The notes beneath the pieces are model-generated. The model saw nothing but the letters and a program-made list of their open reading frames with translations. It did not search any database and had not been told where the DNA came from. From contig OZ005655.1 of NCBI GenBank assembly GCA_963930645.1, positions 133,861,626 to 133,925,625 of the forward strand: a stretch of DNA of 64,000 nt, in the 5' to 3' direction. Within the stretch, counting starts at the first letter, position 1, and every line of letters starts with the position of its first letter. Positions 47,405 through 59,228 of the stretch are shown here, in pieces. This DNA is from Salticus scenicus. Taxonomy: Eukaryota; Arthropoda; Arachnida; Araneae; Salticidae. A program made the position numbers and the translations under genes.

Positions 47405-47890
47405 ATTGGAGTATTGTAAATTGTATCAAAAATTCAACTTTCAGATTTTGATGTATCGACAAATTTTGAGGTCACCTGAGTTCATTTTTGCTATTTTTAC
47501 TGTGATGTATGCGTGTGTGCTTTTGTGCGTGAGTAAACGATAATGTTTGTTAACATGAGCTGAACGTTGGTACTTTAGTTATAGATCATAATAGCACGAA
47601 TTCTGTAGATTTTGGTAAATCTAGATTTTATAGTTTTCTTAGACACAATAGAAAGCAATAGAAAAAAATAGAGATAAATAATAAAAGTAAAAGAGAAAGA
47701 GAAATAAAGAATAGAAAAATAGACACAAAGAAAAATTATTATGGCCTATTGGACTATATTATTTAAAGTGCCATAGTATCTAAATGTTTATTCGAACGAA
47801 TCGAAAATTTGAATACATGATTTTGGTGCATCTAGCATTTATAGGTTTTTAACAGAGAGACAAACAAAAATTCTGTATCATTATAGCCGT
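47405..47890 (+). mobile_element. RU element fragment (copy 2)
   Basis: Counterpart of 29975-30435, with gagtattgtaaattgtatc, gaggtcacctgagttc, gagtaaacgataatg and two partial units. A small agaaagcaatagaaaaaata-type expansion (47650-47720) is unique to this copy. It ends at the Tc1 fragment. Confidence 0.65.
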
Positions 47891-47892
47891 CC

Positions 47893-48479
47893 GCTTAAAC
47901 GCTTGAAGCTTGGGGAGATCAGCTTGGACAGCTAATCCTTTAGTCGTGCTTCGAGGTGCTCTTATCGCTCGCAGTACGTTGACATTCCAGCCCATGGTAC
48001 ACGTCGTCCAGGTGCTGTTTACCAGCAAGACAACGTCCGGCCACATACTGAACGACTGTTAGAACTATGTCTCCAGTGTGTCAAGACCTGCCAGGTCTCT
48101 AGTCTAATCGCCAATTGAACATGCTTGGGGCAAATTAGGCAGGCAACTCTAGTCGTCTCCGAATACATCTGCACGACTGAGCTTTTGCAACATTTGTGGA
48201 AAAATCTATCGCAAAAGGGCATCGGCCACTTAATTGACTCTATACTTCACCGAGTACCGGCTTGCATAGATGCCAGGGATAGCTTTACCGACAACAAATT
48301 TTCACATTCTTTGTATTACTTGTCGTAAATAAAGCACTTTTTTTCACCTTAATTTTTGATCATTTGTCTAACTACTCGAACACTAATCTCATATTAAATT
48401 TTGTAGCTAAGGCTGAATTTTTTCTGGGTGCTTTTTTTTATTTTATTTTATTTATTTATTTATTTTTGACAAGAGAGTG
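47893..48479 (+). pseudogene. Tc1-type transposase fragment with right end
   Basis: This is the copy-2 version of 30444-30855. V-Y-Q-Q-D-N-V-R-P-H-T (second Asp at 48029-48031) and, in another frame, S-P-I-E-H-A-W-G (Glu at 48117-48119) are readable. L-L-Q-H-L-W-K-N and G-H-L-I-D-S-I-L-H-R-V follow. The spacing between Asp and Glu is 88 bases, not a multiple of three, so there is a frameshifting deletion. The right end is present but stretched by a (TTTA)n run: ctgggtgc at about 48435 to gagagtgta at 48479. The left end is missing. Confidence 0.82.
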
Positions 48480-49116
48480 TATTTTGTAGATAAATCCACT
48501 GTTCAACTTCCCTTTGAACTGATGTAGTGTTTAAAATTTTATCCTGATTACAAATTTTCAAGTGGCCTCTACTAGGTAACAAAATGGCGGAGCAAGTTTC
48601 TCAGTTAACTCATGTAAAATACTTGATAGATAAGTCTACTATTCAACTTCTTTCTAATTAATTCAGAAATTCAAAAGTTATCGTAATGACAAATGGCTGC
48701 CTGAATTCAAGCAGATGCCACTTGGAAACAAAATATCAGAGCAAGTTACGCAGTGAACTTACCCAAGATATATGATAGATAAGTCCAATGTCTAACTTTC
48801 TTGCGAATTAAATCTGTATTTTAAAAGTTATTGTGGTGAGAATTTTTTAGTAGTGGCTTTTTTCCAAGCGTTCACCTTCATATTAAATATTCGCCAATTA
48901 AAACAAGATGGATAATCAAGTCTATAAACAAACTTGTCGGACACATTTATATAGTCCATGTATATATCTATATTTTTAAAAATCCCGTTTAAATTAGTTT
49001 TTTTTTTTTCAACGTGAATTTGAAATATTCAAAAGTCTGCCACTTACTAACAAAATATCAAAGTAACTTCGTTAGCGAACTCATTCAAAATATTTTTAAG
49101 GTAAGTTCACTGTCAT
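48480..49116. other. Non-coding DNA before the hAT element
   Basis: Matches 30850-31420 with the same short imperfect repeats (cttgatagataagtc-a near 48622, similar near 48773). Nothing coding. Confidence 0.5.
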
Positions 49117-49430
49117 CTTTGGCGCAATAGCGGATCCAAGCCCCCCCCCCAAAAAAAATAATAATAATAAATAAATAAAATATAAATATAAATAAATAAA
49201 TAAAAGCATTGACATGCACAAAATTTATAATTAAATGGAAACTTGAATTCATATTGGAATGATTGAATAAAATTTTCAATAAAATCATTTTAAATAATTA
49301 TCCGTCATAATTAAGTAAATATCAGCAATAAAATACCTCTCTAAAAGTTCATCTGTACTTAAAGGATACATCCTATAAAGGTCAATTTTTCTCGCTCCCA
49401 AAATTTCCTGTTTGACTTTAATACTTCTTG

Positions 49431-49790
49431 AAACTGATATATGTTATTCAAGTTCACTATCGGACGTTCCCTATTGAAAATGGAGTTTATACCTCTACTG
49501 GTTTGTGTACAGAGACACCCGAAAGTATTTCAAAGCACAGTGTTCTATGAGAGATATTTCTATAAACCATGTTTTCATACCTTTACTGTAGACATATATT
49601 AATGAAATTGAAATATGTTATTCAAGATCAAGATCACTATCGGACGTTCCCTATTGAAAATGGAGTTCATACCTCTACTGGTTTGCGTACAGGGACACCC
49701 GAAAGTATTTCAAACATTGTGTTCTATGAGAGGTATTTCTATAAACCATGTTTTCATACCTTTACTGTAGACATACCTCGATTCAATGCT
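49431..49790 (+). repeat. Tandem ~180-bp repeat inside the hAT element
   Basis: Two adjacent units (about 49431-49605 and 49610-49788) share cggacgttccctattgaaaa, acctctactggtttg, acacccgaaagtatttcaaa and ataaaccatgttttcatacc almost perfectly. More diverged copies follow at about 50937-51110 and a short one at 51388-51470, each preceded by a gtctgtctgtc tract. No function is assigned. Confidence 0.85.
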
Positions 49791-49910
49791 CATGTACAAA
49801 TGCATATCTCTGATAAGAAGCACGTTTTGTTATAGCAGGTAATATAGTTTAACACTTGATGTGAAATAACCACTTTCCGAGTGTAACTTCTTTCAAAGAA
49901 CCCTCTTATG

Positions 49911-50072
49911 CAAGGCCGTAGCCAAAAAGAATTCGAAAGGGGCTTGAAGTTTTAGTATATAGTTTTAAGTGATAAAATTGAAGTTTATTTAAAAACTTCC
50001 CACCCAAACTGCAAAATTTCTGGGATCTTTAAAATTCGCAATGTCCCTTCACTTTCCCTTGCTATGGCCTTG
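49911..50072. mobile_element. Nested MITE, CAAGGCC ends
   Basis: The left end caaggccgtagcca and the right end, read inverted, caaggccatagcaa suggest hAT-like termini around 160 bp with no ORF. Flanks (ctcttatg and aacatatt) do not form a target duplication, so the claim rests on the ends only. Confidence 0.5.
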
Positions 50073-50268
50073 AACATATTGCTCTTCAATTTTGAAATTG
50101 TAGAAGATATTTCCTGTGAACATGTCGGTAGAGAAAAGAAGTGTTTAATACGACTTTATAGTTTATAATGTAATGTACATATTATAGGTGCAATTCAAGC
50201 TTGGAAAAATGAACTTTGTGTCCTACCAATATTCAAGTAATAATTTAAAATGCTTTTAAGAGTGCAGG

Positions 50269-50451
50269 CAGTGTTGCTAGACTTTGCGACTATTTTATTC
50301 AGTAGTCACCAATAATCTTGAGAAGGGATATTTGATATAGTACATTATAGATGATACTTCGATTCGAATCTTCTATAATGTATATCAAATATCACTTATC
50401 AAAATTATTGGTGACTATTGAATAAAAATGTTGCAAAATCTGGTAACACTG
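50269..50451. mobile_element. Nested near-palindromic MITE, CAGTGTT ends
   Basis: Left and right halves are inverted copies over about 85 bp each: cagtgttgctagactttgc against, inverted, cagtgttaccagattttgc. Further in, gtcaccaataat pairs with attattggtgac. At 183 bp it would fold as one long hairpin. Target duplication is imperfect. Confidence 0.75.
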
Positions 50452-51644
50452 GAGTAGTGTTGAATTTAAATAGCAAAATTAAAATATTATACATGGTTGA
50501 GATTGAAAGTTACAAACTAAACCTATTATTTTTAGCATGAGTTTTCCATGGTCTTAATGAAAACCACTTATTCTTTCAGAAATGATGTTAAGTTGATTAA
50601 TTTGGTCTAGAATATAAAAGAATTCCTAGAAACAAAATTACTGCAAGAAAGCATTTAAAATGAAATCTAATATTAAATACATATTACAAAGCAGGATAGA
50701 CAAATAATGTAAATTTGAATAATTGAATCCATTTCATTCATAATAATTTTGCCTGCTGAATTATGATTTTTTGAATAACTTCTTCTAGAAAAGGCGTCTT
50801 CTTTAAAGGAAAATTTGTGTATATAATCGTGAATGGCTTTCTTACGAAGATTTCACTGTATTTCTTATTTAACACTTTCCAACATAGTTGAAAAGTGTTT
50901 ATGGCTTTGGTTTGTCTGTCTGTCTGCATTTTAACTCGCTGAAACTGATGTATGTTGTTCAAGTTCATTATGGATGTTCCCTATTGAAAATGGGGTAAAC
51001 ACTGCCATTGGTTTGTCTACAGGGACACCAGAAAGGTTTCAGAAGTATTGCGTCGTATGAGAGGTATTTCTATAAATCATATTTTAACACTTTTATTTTA
51101 TGCAAATACGAATGAAATTGCATTAACAATACATATGCACACAAAAAAAGCAAATTTTCTACAGAATAATTAGCATTAAGATTTACAGCGCGACAAACAC
51201 AAAAAATACTCAGTTACATTAAAGGCTATAATTGGAAATTGCTGGAATTTCATTTGCATTTGCATTAATAATTTTTAATATTTTCTAATGATGTTTAAGA
51301 GGGATTACTATATGAATTAGTCTATATGTTTGGTTTTCTGTACGTTTGTCTGTCTGTCAACTATAATTTCCGTAAATATTCAAGGAATTTCTTGAAATTG
51401 ATATAGTTATTGAAGTTTACTATGGGATGTTCCCAAATCATATTTTAATACTCTTATTTTGTACAAATCATAACTATGTGCAAATTTTGTGGATAATCAT
51501 TGTTGCAAGTATATATTACATGGGATTGTCTTTCATATATATATATTACCCCCTCCCCCCAATAGATACCTTAATTACATTTTTTGTTTTTAATTGCAGT
51601 TCCCATTAATATATTACATGCATGCATGTGCCCATGTATTACTA

Positions 51645-51692
<48 letters not shown>

Positions 51693-51861
51693 AAAAATCT
51701 TTCAAAATTTCAACTTGAAAAAATTATAAATAAATTATTGCAACAATTTCTTAATGCACTCCAATGTATCTAAGGACAGAACACTAATATTACGATTGTA
51801 AATTTTTCGGTAATCTGGAATAACATCTCAAAAAATCCCCCCTTCCCCTCCCCCCCCCCCC

Positions 51862-51898
<37 letters not shown>

Positions 51899-51985
51899 GA
51901 AGCTTTGGATCCGCCACTGCTTTGGCGTTTCGAGTTGGGGTATTATTTCGGAAATTTTTATATTGGCCAATTTTTCATTTTCATA

Positions 51986-53214
51986 TAGGGTTTTCACACA
52001 TTTTTGTAACGATTTTCGCTTTCTTCATGAAATTTAAATTTTAAAATAAAAACGTTCCAATTTCTCTGGCATCAAATTGAAATAGGGTTTACTTATTGTC
52101 TGCAATGTTAAAAATATTCTTTGCTTCAAATTTCGCCAGAAGATAAACAATGGATCTAAGGTTATATTTTTGCACTCTCTGAAGACTCTTATTCGATTAT
52201 TAAAAAGAGATGTGAAAAGCATGGTTTTAATATTTCTACGCGTAAAATAAATGACATAATTGATAAAAGTTTAAAGAAACATCAACGTTTGTATTTGAAT
52301 GGTAAAAAAGCAACAAATACATACCCAGCGAAGGTACTTACACCTTTTATTAAATTTAAAATCTCATCTCATGTTTTAAAAGAAAATCTAACCCCCGAAA
52401 AAACTATCACAAGAATTTTTAAATATCTCTGTAGGAACTGGGAACAAATTAAAAAAACCTGATTTAAAGCTAATCAAGAAAAAAAAAGTTCATAGCCCAA
52501 CTCCGAAACTTTTTTGTCAGCGTAAAACTGTGTGCTGATTGTTGTGTGAAAATTACTTCGCAGGTGAAAAATAGAAATATATAGTTACTGTTGACGAGGC
52601 TTGGATATACTTCTCTTACTGCAGTAAAAAAAGACCGATTTACTACCGAAAAAGAGAAGAAAATATTTAAAAATTTGGTTCAGAGAAAACAAGGGAAGTT
52701 TTGCTAAAGGTTTTATGGTTATTACAGGATTTTCATATAACAAAATTTATAAAATAAGAAAAGTAGAAGAAATGTCAAAAATTAACTCGGACTACTATCA
52801 GAAATATGCTTAACACTTATTTGCAATGAAGAAATTTATGGCTTTGCCCAATTAATTTCCACAGTGTTAAGTTTCACTAGGATAAGGCTACAAGCTATTA
52901 CCTGTAAATCTATTTTTTGAAAAAAAGGAGAAATGAAACTGGAGTTTAAGATATCCGCTTTAAATGCATCCCACCTAAGTCCCCTGATATGCCTCTATGG
53001 ATTACTGTGCAGTTGGACTTTTAAATCAAGTTATTTATTTGCAGCAACAAAAATCAGTGGATGGATTCTGTGAGATTGTGAATTAGGAGGAATAAAATCT
53101 ATCTCTATAGTTTAGAATATGCTCTGTTATCTTGGAAATTAAGATGTAACACGATAGCTCTACAAAAGGACTGTTGGGTCTAGTATATTAGGAAATAAAA
53201 TTCATATATTTGTT

Positions 53215-53257
<43 letters not shown>

Positions 53258-53288
53258 AAAATCGTTACAAAAATGTGTGAGTACCCTC
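51986..53288 (+). mobile_element. Mariner-type element with both inverted repeats
   Basis: The left end GGGTTTTCACACATTTTTGT continues aacgattttcg. The right end, read inverted, GGGTACTCACACATTTTTGT continues identically. This gives about 30 bp of inverted repeat with two differences. TA-rich flanks (catata / tctatata) fit TA insertion. An (AT)n tract (53218-53254) has grown just inside the right end. Copy 1 keeps only the middle of this element. Confidence 0.88.
52110..53165 (+). pseudogene. Mariner-type transposase, decayed
   Basis: Readable blocks in order are L-C-E-N-Y-F-A-G-E-K, then I-V-T-V-D-E-A-W-I-Y-F-S (first Asp near 52592) and R-P-I-Y-Y-R-K-R-E-E. F-H-stop-D-K-A-T-S-Y follows near 52868-52894 (second Asp), then K-S-P-D-M-P. 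After a one-base shift comes S-M-D-Y-C-A-V-G-L-L near 52995 (third Asp), then A-L-L-S-W-K-L-R-C. These are the DDD positions of an IS630/Tc1/mariner enzyme of the S-P-x-D-F/Y type. Many stops make it a pseudogene. Confidence 0.85.
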
Positions 53289-53452
53289 TATATATGTGTG
53301 TATATATAACACAGAAACGGGGAAATACACTAAGGATTGCAATGGTTCCAATTCTAAAGAAATTAAAACTAATACTATAATATTTTATCAAAAATCAGTT
53401 TATTTACATATTTCGAAATTAGTTGCATTATTTCTTGATATATTAAGCCTAA

Positions 53453-53492
<40 letters not shown>

Positions 53493-53699
53493 GAACAAGT
53501 AAACACACAGATATACACTTTAAGAAAGAAAGGAATAACAGCATTCACATAAATGTAAAAACACAGGACAAAACTCTCTATAAATTGAGAAAGTGTGCAT
53601 AACTTTCTGCACATTAAAAGAAAATAAACAGTGAAAAGGAATAAAAAATCCTTTATTAGAGCATACTTATTTATTGCACAATTAATACTCTGGAAATTA

Positions 53700-54082
53700 A
53701 AAACAAACTATGATTGTTTTTGAAATTGCCAGTTTTAGACAATTAAGTATTTATTCTTGTTTCTGATAATCCAATCGTATTTTTAATCAAATGATTTTTG
53801 ATTATCGATTATGAAATAGATTAATTTGAATTAATTTGAACGATTAATTTTAATCGATTAATTCGTTTATTCATTTTTAACGAATTCTTCTTTTTTTTTT
53901 TTTTTTTTTTCAATTAAAGTATTCCAATGAAAATGAATATCCATAATATTATTAAATTACATAGATTATTAAAAAAAAAAAAGAATAAAAATTAAAAATA
54001 AATAAATAAGTTTAGAGAAGAAAGTAAAATGTACCGCAAAAATGAAATAATTTTTTCGACAACTATTTCTGAGATAATCTTC

Positions 54083-54117
<35 letters not shown>

Positions 54118-54630
54118 CGTACATCTTTATCAGTTTGGAATTATTAAATTAATATCACTCTTCTGAAATTCCTTACAAGCTCAACAAATATTAACGTCCC
54201 AGTCCTTAAATTCAGATATACATGTTGCGAATTTTCTGCTTTAATTTTCAAAAAGCGATATTTATAAACATAATTACTAGGCATTTCTCTGTTAACATTA
54301 TTCTGGAATGTAATCGCAAAATAAATATCTTTATTCCGTTAACATGTGATGAAGGGCATTCTAAGAAATGCATTTAATGTAAAGTATATAGAACATTTAT
54401 ATTTTCATTTCTTTTTGACTTTATTAATAATGTTTCGAGTTGACGTTTCCGTTTCGTGTTACATGTACGCTAACAAATAAATACTCTTAATATATAAAGA
54501 AAATTATTTACATTTGTCGTTTAATATGACAGACACAATGTCATTTCTACTTGTTTTCTTTTGTTGCGTATTGTACAAGCTAAAAATAGTAGATTAATTT
54601 ATTGTAAAAAGATATGTTAGATTAATGTTT
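53700..54630. other. AT-rich non-coding DNA
   Basis: No gene. Notable are gattaat/attaatc words near 53790-53870, a T run at 53891-53910 and a longer one at 54088-54115. Just upstream, (AAT)n lies at 53448-53491 inside copy 2. Confidence 0.65.
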
Positions 54631-54830
54631 NNNNNNNNNNNNNNNNNNNNNNNNNNNNNNNNNNNNNNNNNNNNNNNNNNNNNNNNNNNNNNNNNNNNNN
54701 NNNNNNNNNNNNNNNNNNNNNNNNNNNNNNNNNNNNNNNNNNNNNNNNNNNNNNNNNNNNNNNNNNNNNNNNNNNNNNNNNNNNNNNNNNNNNNNNNNNN
54801 NNNNNNNNNNNNNNNNNNNNNNNNNNNNNN
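54631..54830. other. Assembly gap (200 N)
   Basis: A second placeholder gap of exactly 200 Ns. Its true length is unknown. Confidence 0.99.
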
Positions 54831-55210
54831 TTAGTAAAATTAATACAGTTTGTATATGCCATTTCTTTTAACCAAATTCATTGTTGCGAATACAAATAAC
54901 TTACATTAACAATTTTTGTGACTTAAAGCTTTCGAAATGAAACAATCATTTTCTGAACTTTTTTCTTAAAATTTTACTGATAATCACAATTTTATCCATC
55001 TGTCCATTAACTGATATGTGTGTTCTACAAAGATACATATTTTCAAAGGCTAGATGGTATGAGCTCTATTACTATTTTTTTTTTTTAAGTAATTTTTGTT
55101 GATGTTTTTATACACTTAGAATTATACTTTAACTGAATAACTATGTATCCATATAATACTCTAAACAAAACAACAGATTGAATATTGTATTGTTTGGAAA
55201 TAATGGTACC

Positions 55211-55242
<32 letters not shown>

Positions 55243-56335
55243 GCCATTACCTAGGCCTTGTCTCGATGATACAATATATAATTTTCAAAGTTTAAAATGC
55301 AGATTTCGAAAGTTAAATCTATTTTGATAGTAAACTAAAATTTTCTTATGGCAATATATAAGGTAACAAACCACTGGAAAAAAAAAGTCTGATTAGCATC
55401 TAGAATATAAATTGTGACTCTGCTAAAAAATAGTTCCTTGCCGTCCTTATAAATTCCAGTTTCCTTTGGTAACGCGTTCCAAAACCCCCACACCCATTTA
55501 AATTCCAGAGCGTTTTCATATATTATCGAGGTTAAACTCGTTTAAAATTTTATGAAAAAACAGGAGGCGAATTTAAGTATCTATAATTTTTGTTTGACCC
55601 AAATTCTAGGACATCAAACGAGAATATTTCGCAGTGTAAATGATTCATAGTATTCATAATATTGTTCCACCATCTAGAAAAGTTTAAATTAGAAATTATC
55701 GATCATTTGGTCTACTCAGTTTGTTTACCTTATGCGCATAACACGGAAATCTAGATTTCAATTTAGGGATTCAAAGAATGTCTAAGTATTTCTTCTAAAT
55801 ACATGCGAGATCTTTTTTCTTAGTAATATATGTCCTTTTTCACATTCAAAACTTTTTTCACATTTTTAAATGTAACGATTATAAAAATAGTTATAGTTTT
55901 CTATATGTTCTTCAGGAAGGCTTACTTTCAAAATAATATAATTTACTGTTTTTATAAATAAATTTATTTAAAAAAAATCCCGAATAATATATATATATAT
56001 ATATACAGAGATAGATAGACAGAGAGAGAGAGAGAACTTTCTTTCGAAACTGGTACAGTTTAGGGCTAGCATCATTAAACAGACCCTTCATAGAGAGAAC
56101 ATTAGAAACAATAACATAAAATAAATTATAGAAAACTTAAATAATAGAAATAACAAAAACATAAAGAAAAAAAAATAATCTGGTGTGTCACTCACATGAC
56201 TTCCTCTTACCCTGAAATTTAATACTATAAATACAGGTTGGAGATTAAGAGGTAAGATAACGAGTACTGTTATGTAAACCTATGTTAAACAATTCATATT
56301 AGGCTTCTGAAGAGTTTTATATGATAATTAGTTAT
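54831..56335. other. AT-rich non-coding DNA
   Basis: No gene is recognised. It contains (AAT)n at 55211-55241 and, at about 55987-56036, (AT)n passing into GATA and GA repeats. The stretch 55430-55620 is less A+T-rich but shows no family signature. Confidence 0.6.
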
Positions 56336-56339
56336 GTGT

Positions 56340-56760
56340 GAGGGGGGCTACCGCCCCCCTCAACCCCCCGTTTCATTAATGCACCTACATTTATATAGAA
56401 TTTAATTCGGTTATTAAAAAATATTTCTCTTTTTAAAAAATAATTTATTAAAATTATTATTTAAAAAAATTATCTTTTATGATAAGGCGGACGATTTCCA
56501 TATTAGAGAAGTAGTTTAACACCAAATATCCAAAAAAAGTCCATTTTATTCTCAATAAAAAAATAAAAAAAAAAGTACGATTTTTTTTCTAAGTTTTTTT
56601 TTCGTTAAAAGTAAAAAAAAATCGATAACTTTGTTTTAAATTATCGCAGATCGATGATTCAACCATTCGTTTTAAAGGTATTTTCGAGCTCTTTTGAAAG
56701 ATACACATCATGAAAATTTACTCCCCTCGAGGGGGGACTTCCCCCCCAGGGGGGGAGGCG
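56340..56760. other. Segment bounded by G/C-run hairpins
   Basis: At 56340-56361 GAGGGGGGC-tacc-GCCCCCCTC is a perfect 9-bp hairpin, followed by aacccccc. At 56723-56734 CCCCTCGAGGGG is a perfect 12-bp palindrome, followed by ggacttccccccc and agggggggagg. Between them lies plain AT-rich DNA. Paired G/C-run ends around about 400 bp suggest a small mobile unit or a structured regulatory tract. No target duplication was identified. Confidence 0.6.
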
Positions 56761-56879
56761 AGACTCCTACATGCACAAAAAAAAATTTCCCAGTTAACTG
56801 TCTCTATTACAAAAAATATATATTTGTTTCACTTGGTTTAGTGCAGTCTATAGACGTTAAACTCTTTTTTCCTGCAATT

Positions 56880-57225
56880 TCCCCCATAGACGTAATGTAT
56901 TAGAATTCTCTTGATTGTCCCTGTACACGAACCATTTGCTTGATCTTAACGAAAAGCTTACTGTAGCATCCCTATATGATACACATTTAGAATACCAAGT
57001 TTGAACTTTCTGCCTTACTTTGTTTTTGAGATATGCTGATAACAGACAGACACACAGACACATAGACACACAGACACACACACAGACACACACACAGACA
57101 CACAGACCATTTGCTAAAAACATGATTTTCGTATTCAGGGGACCTCAAAACGTGTAAATATAACAAAATCTCGCGTTCGAAAATTTGAGCCTAAAACAAT
57201 ACTTTCTATGGGTAAGAGAAAGTAA
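56880..57225 (-). mobile_element. RU element, reverse orientation, distal copy
   Basis: On the minus strand it begins acccatagaaagtattgttt, then gagattttgttatatttaca and cgttttgaggtcccctgaat. A (TGTG)(TCTG)-type tract follows (57040-57100 on the plus strand is CA/GACA-rich), then a unit with gctacagtaagc and gtacagggacaatcaagaga. It lies outside the large duplication, showing the family is dispersed. Confidence 0.6.
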
Positions 57226-57229
57226 AAAG

Positions 57230-59150
57230 GATAAATTTTTATTTTTTTGTGAAATTTTTTTTTAAATTACTTGAAAAATAATTTTTTTTTTCGTAAAAGA
57301 CCGACATTTCGTTTTTCTTTCTTTTCTTTTTTTTTTTTTTTCTTTAAACATTTCTTTAATATTCCTTACAAAGTGGAACTAAGTGTGAATAATTGTATAT
57401 AATTATTATAAAAAGAATTCTGGACACTGAAATAATTCACAGTCAGTTTTATGCTTCTAGAAAATCACCCGCATATGTCATGCAGGAAATGATGCCTGTG
57501 ACCTCATTTTGTAAATGGTTTGCTTGGAGTAAGATCATCCCGGCCATACTTTTTTATGAAATATTTCTTCGAACAGAAATATTGTGTGCAAATAGAAAGC
57601 TGTTGAAAAAATATATATAAAAATTTCTGAAATAAATTACACTTTTGGATATCTGAAATAAAATTTTAACTGAAGAAATACACTTAAAAGAATATTTTCA
57701 CGCAAAGGTGAATTATAAAAATTCTGTATTAGTGTTAAACGGGAAATAGGGATCACGTAAATGAATATACATATTCATTATAAGTTACAGAAACTCAGAA
57801 TTCTTGTACTTTTACGTAATGTTATATTATCTTGTCACAACTACATTTAAAAATAAATCATTTTTAATATTTTAATTCTACAGTATTATTAAAAAAAAAA
57901 AAAAAAAATTATAGGAGTCTTAAATTCTAAAAGAAAATCATAATTAATTAATGTTATTAATAAGGCAAAATTCGTTGCCTTATTTCATCGAAATTTTCTT
58001 TGCTCGCGCAATTTTAATTATATAGTTCTACACGCATTAAAAAAAAAAAAAAAAAAAAAGTTAACAATGACGTTTGTAAATTATATGCAGAGTTTTTTGT
58101 CTTTCGATTTTAATTTTCTAAGAATTTAAAATTATAGTAACGTTAAAAATATAACTATACACCCCAATACAATATTAATTTATGTGTTAGACTTTAATTT
58201 TATTTTAGTACATAAAAATATAAATATAAAATACAGTTTATGAATTTGATTACATATTTCTCCAAAACAATGCTTAAAAAACATTTAATCAAGTTTAATA
58301 TAACTTATGAATATATTTCTTTTAAAAAAAGAAAAAAAAAAATGTATATTAAGCCAAATAATGCTTAAGGTTAAAAATGTAATTTATTAGCTACACTGCA
58401 AATAGTGTCATAAATTCGGACAGAAATGTGTCTGAAATACCAATTTAGATACAAGAATACCTGAAATGCGTACGTATACAAAGTTTCAGAAACCGTACGC
58501 ATATGAGTTTTAAACACATAAATGTCTTTAAAAAAATAAACTAAGTCTGAATAATATTGATATGTTTAAAATTCAGACACATTACAGCTTAGACAGTTGG
58601 AAATTAAGACATTTTAAGATTTAGACAATTAAGTTTAAAATATTTTACAATTCAAATACTTAGAATTTCAGACACTTACATTAACCTAGCAAATTTTTTA
58701 TATAAAATTTATTTTAAGCAATATGCATATGGTGTTTAAATTTCTTTTCACATCCGTTTCATTTAATAACATTTTACGTATTAAGTGCTTAACTATTTAG
58801 ACTTTTAGCTGTATAAAATTGAATTTACAAAGAAAAAGAAATCGAATTTGTAAACGAAAAATCTTAAACGATTTGCACGAGACTGCTGCTTATATTTTCA
58901 ATTTGATTAAAAAAAAATCTGCATGAGTTCCCAAAAAAAAAAAAAAAAAAAACGGTGTTCATATACACAATTTGTTTTCCTTTAAATATAAGTTTTGAAA
59001 AAAAAAAAAAAAAAGAAAGAAATTGTTTAGGAAATATCATAGGATATTATTTGACATTTATCATACATTTTACAAAAGAAAGAAGGAAAAAAAATCAGCA
59101 CATAAATTTTAAAATAGAAATGTATATTACGTTTTAGGTATTTTGCCGAT
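57230..59150. other. AT-rich non-coding DNA
   Basis: No gene is supported. A 75-codon ORF at 57393-57620 covers a less A+T-rich patch but shows no known domain. A runs occur at 57891-57908, 58039-58059, 58933-58951 and 59001-59014. The GTCTTA-type repeat at 58390-58690 is listed separately. Confidence 0.6.
58390..58690 (-). repeat. GTCTTA-rich dispersed repeat, reverse
   Basis: Minus-strand words include tttcagacacatttctgtcc, gtgtctgaattttaaac, taaatgtcttaatttcc and attcagacttag. The end tgacactatttgcagtgta resembles the ends of the patches near 26270 and 63005. Confidence 0.45.
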
Positions 59151-59155
59151 GATTT

Positions 59156-59226
<71 letters not shown>
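59156..59226. repeat. Long (AT)n microsatellite
   Basis: About 70 bp of AT repeats with one early AAAT interruption. Ile-Tyr ORFs on both strands here are reading-frame artefacts. Confidence 0.95.

Positions 59227-59228
<2 letters not shown>

Larger units (their letters stand above)
49125..51919. mobile_element. hAT-type non-autonomous element
   Basis: The left end CAATAGCGGATCCAAG and the right end, read inverted, CAGTGGCGGATCCAAAG form inverted repeats. The 8-bp direct repeat CTTTGGCG flanks both sides (49117-49124 and 51920-51927). An 8-bp duplication and CAGTGGCGG-type ends are typical of the hAT superfamily. C runs followed by A runs lie just inside both ends (from 49141, and 51836-51896). 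No transposase is recognisable in the 2,795 bp. Instead it carries 170-bp repeats and two smaller MITEs. Confidence 0.85.
34580..53700 (+). repeat. Large direct duplication, copy 2
   Basis: This is the second copy of the 23040-34355 block, longer because of added elements: Tc1 at 34746-36161, the RU insertion at 40493-45796, the hAT element at 49125-51919 and a fuller mariner-type element. It starts inside an RU unit directly after the N gap (ggtggcaaaaatgtctaaatg, compare 23065). Homology to copy 1 fades after about 53690, where copy 1 runs into an A run and the gap. Confidence 0.85.

Noticed and set aside
49911..50072. 8-bp target duplication around the CAAGGCC MITE
   Set aside because: Flanks ctcttatg and aacatatt do not match. 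Only the inverted ends are supported.
57393..57620. 75-codon ORF in a less A+T-rich patch
   Set aside because: No homologous domain recognised, no splice or promoter context that could be trusted.
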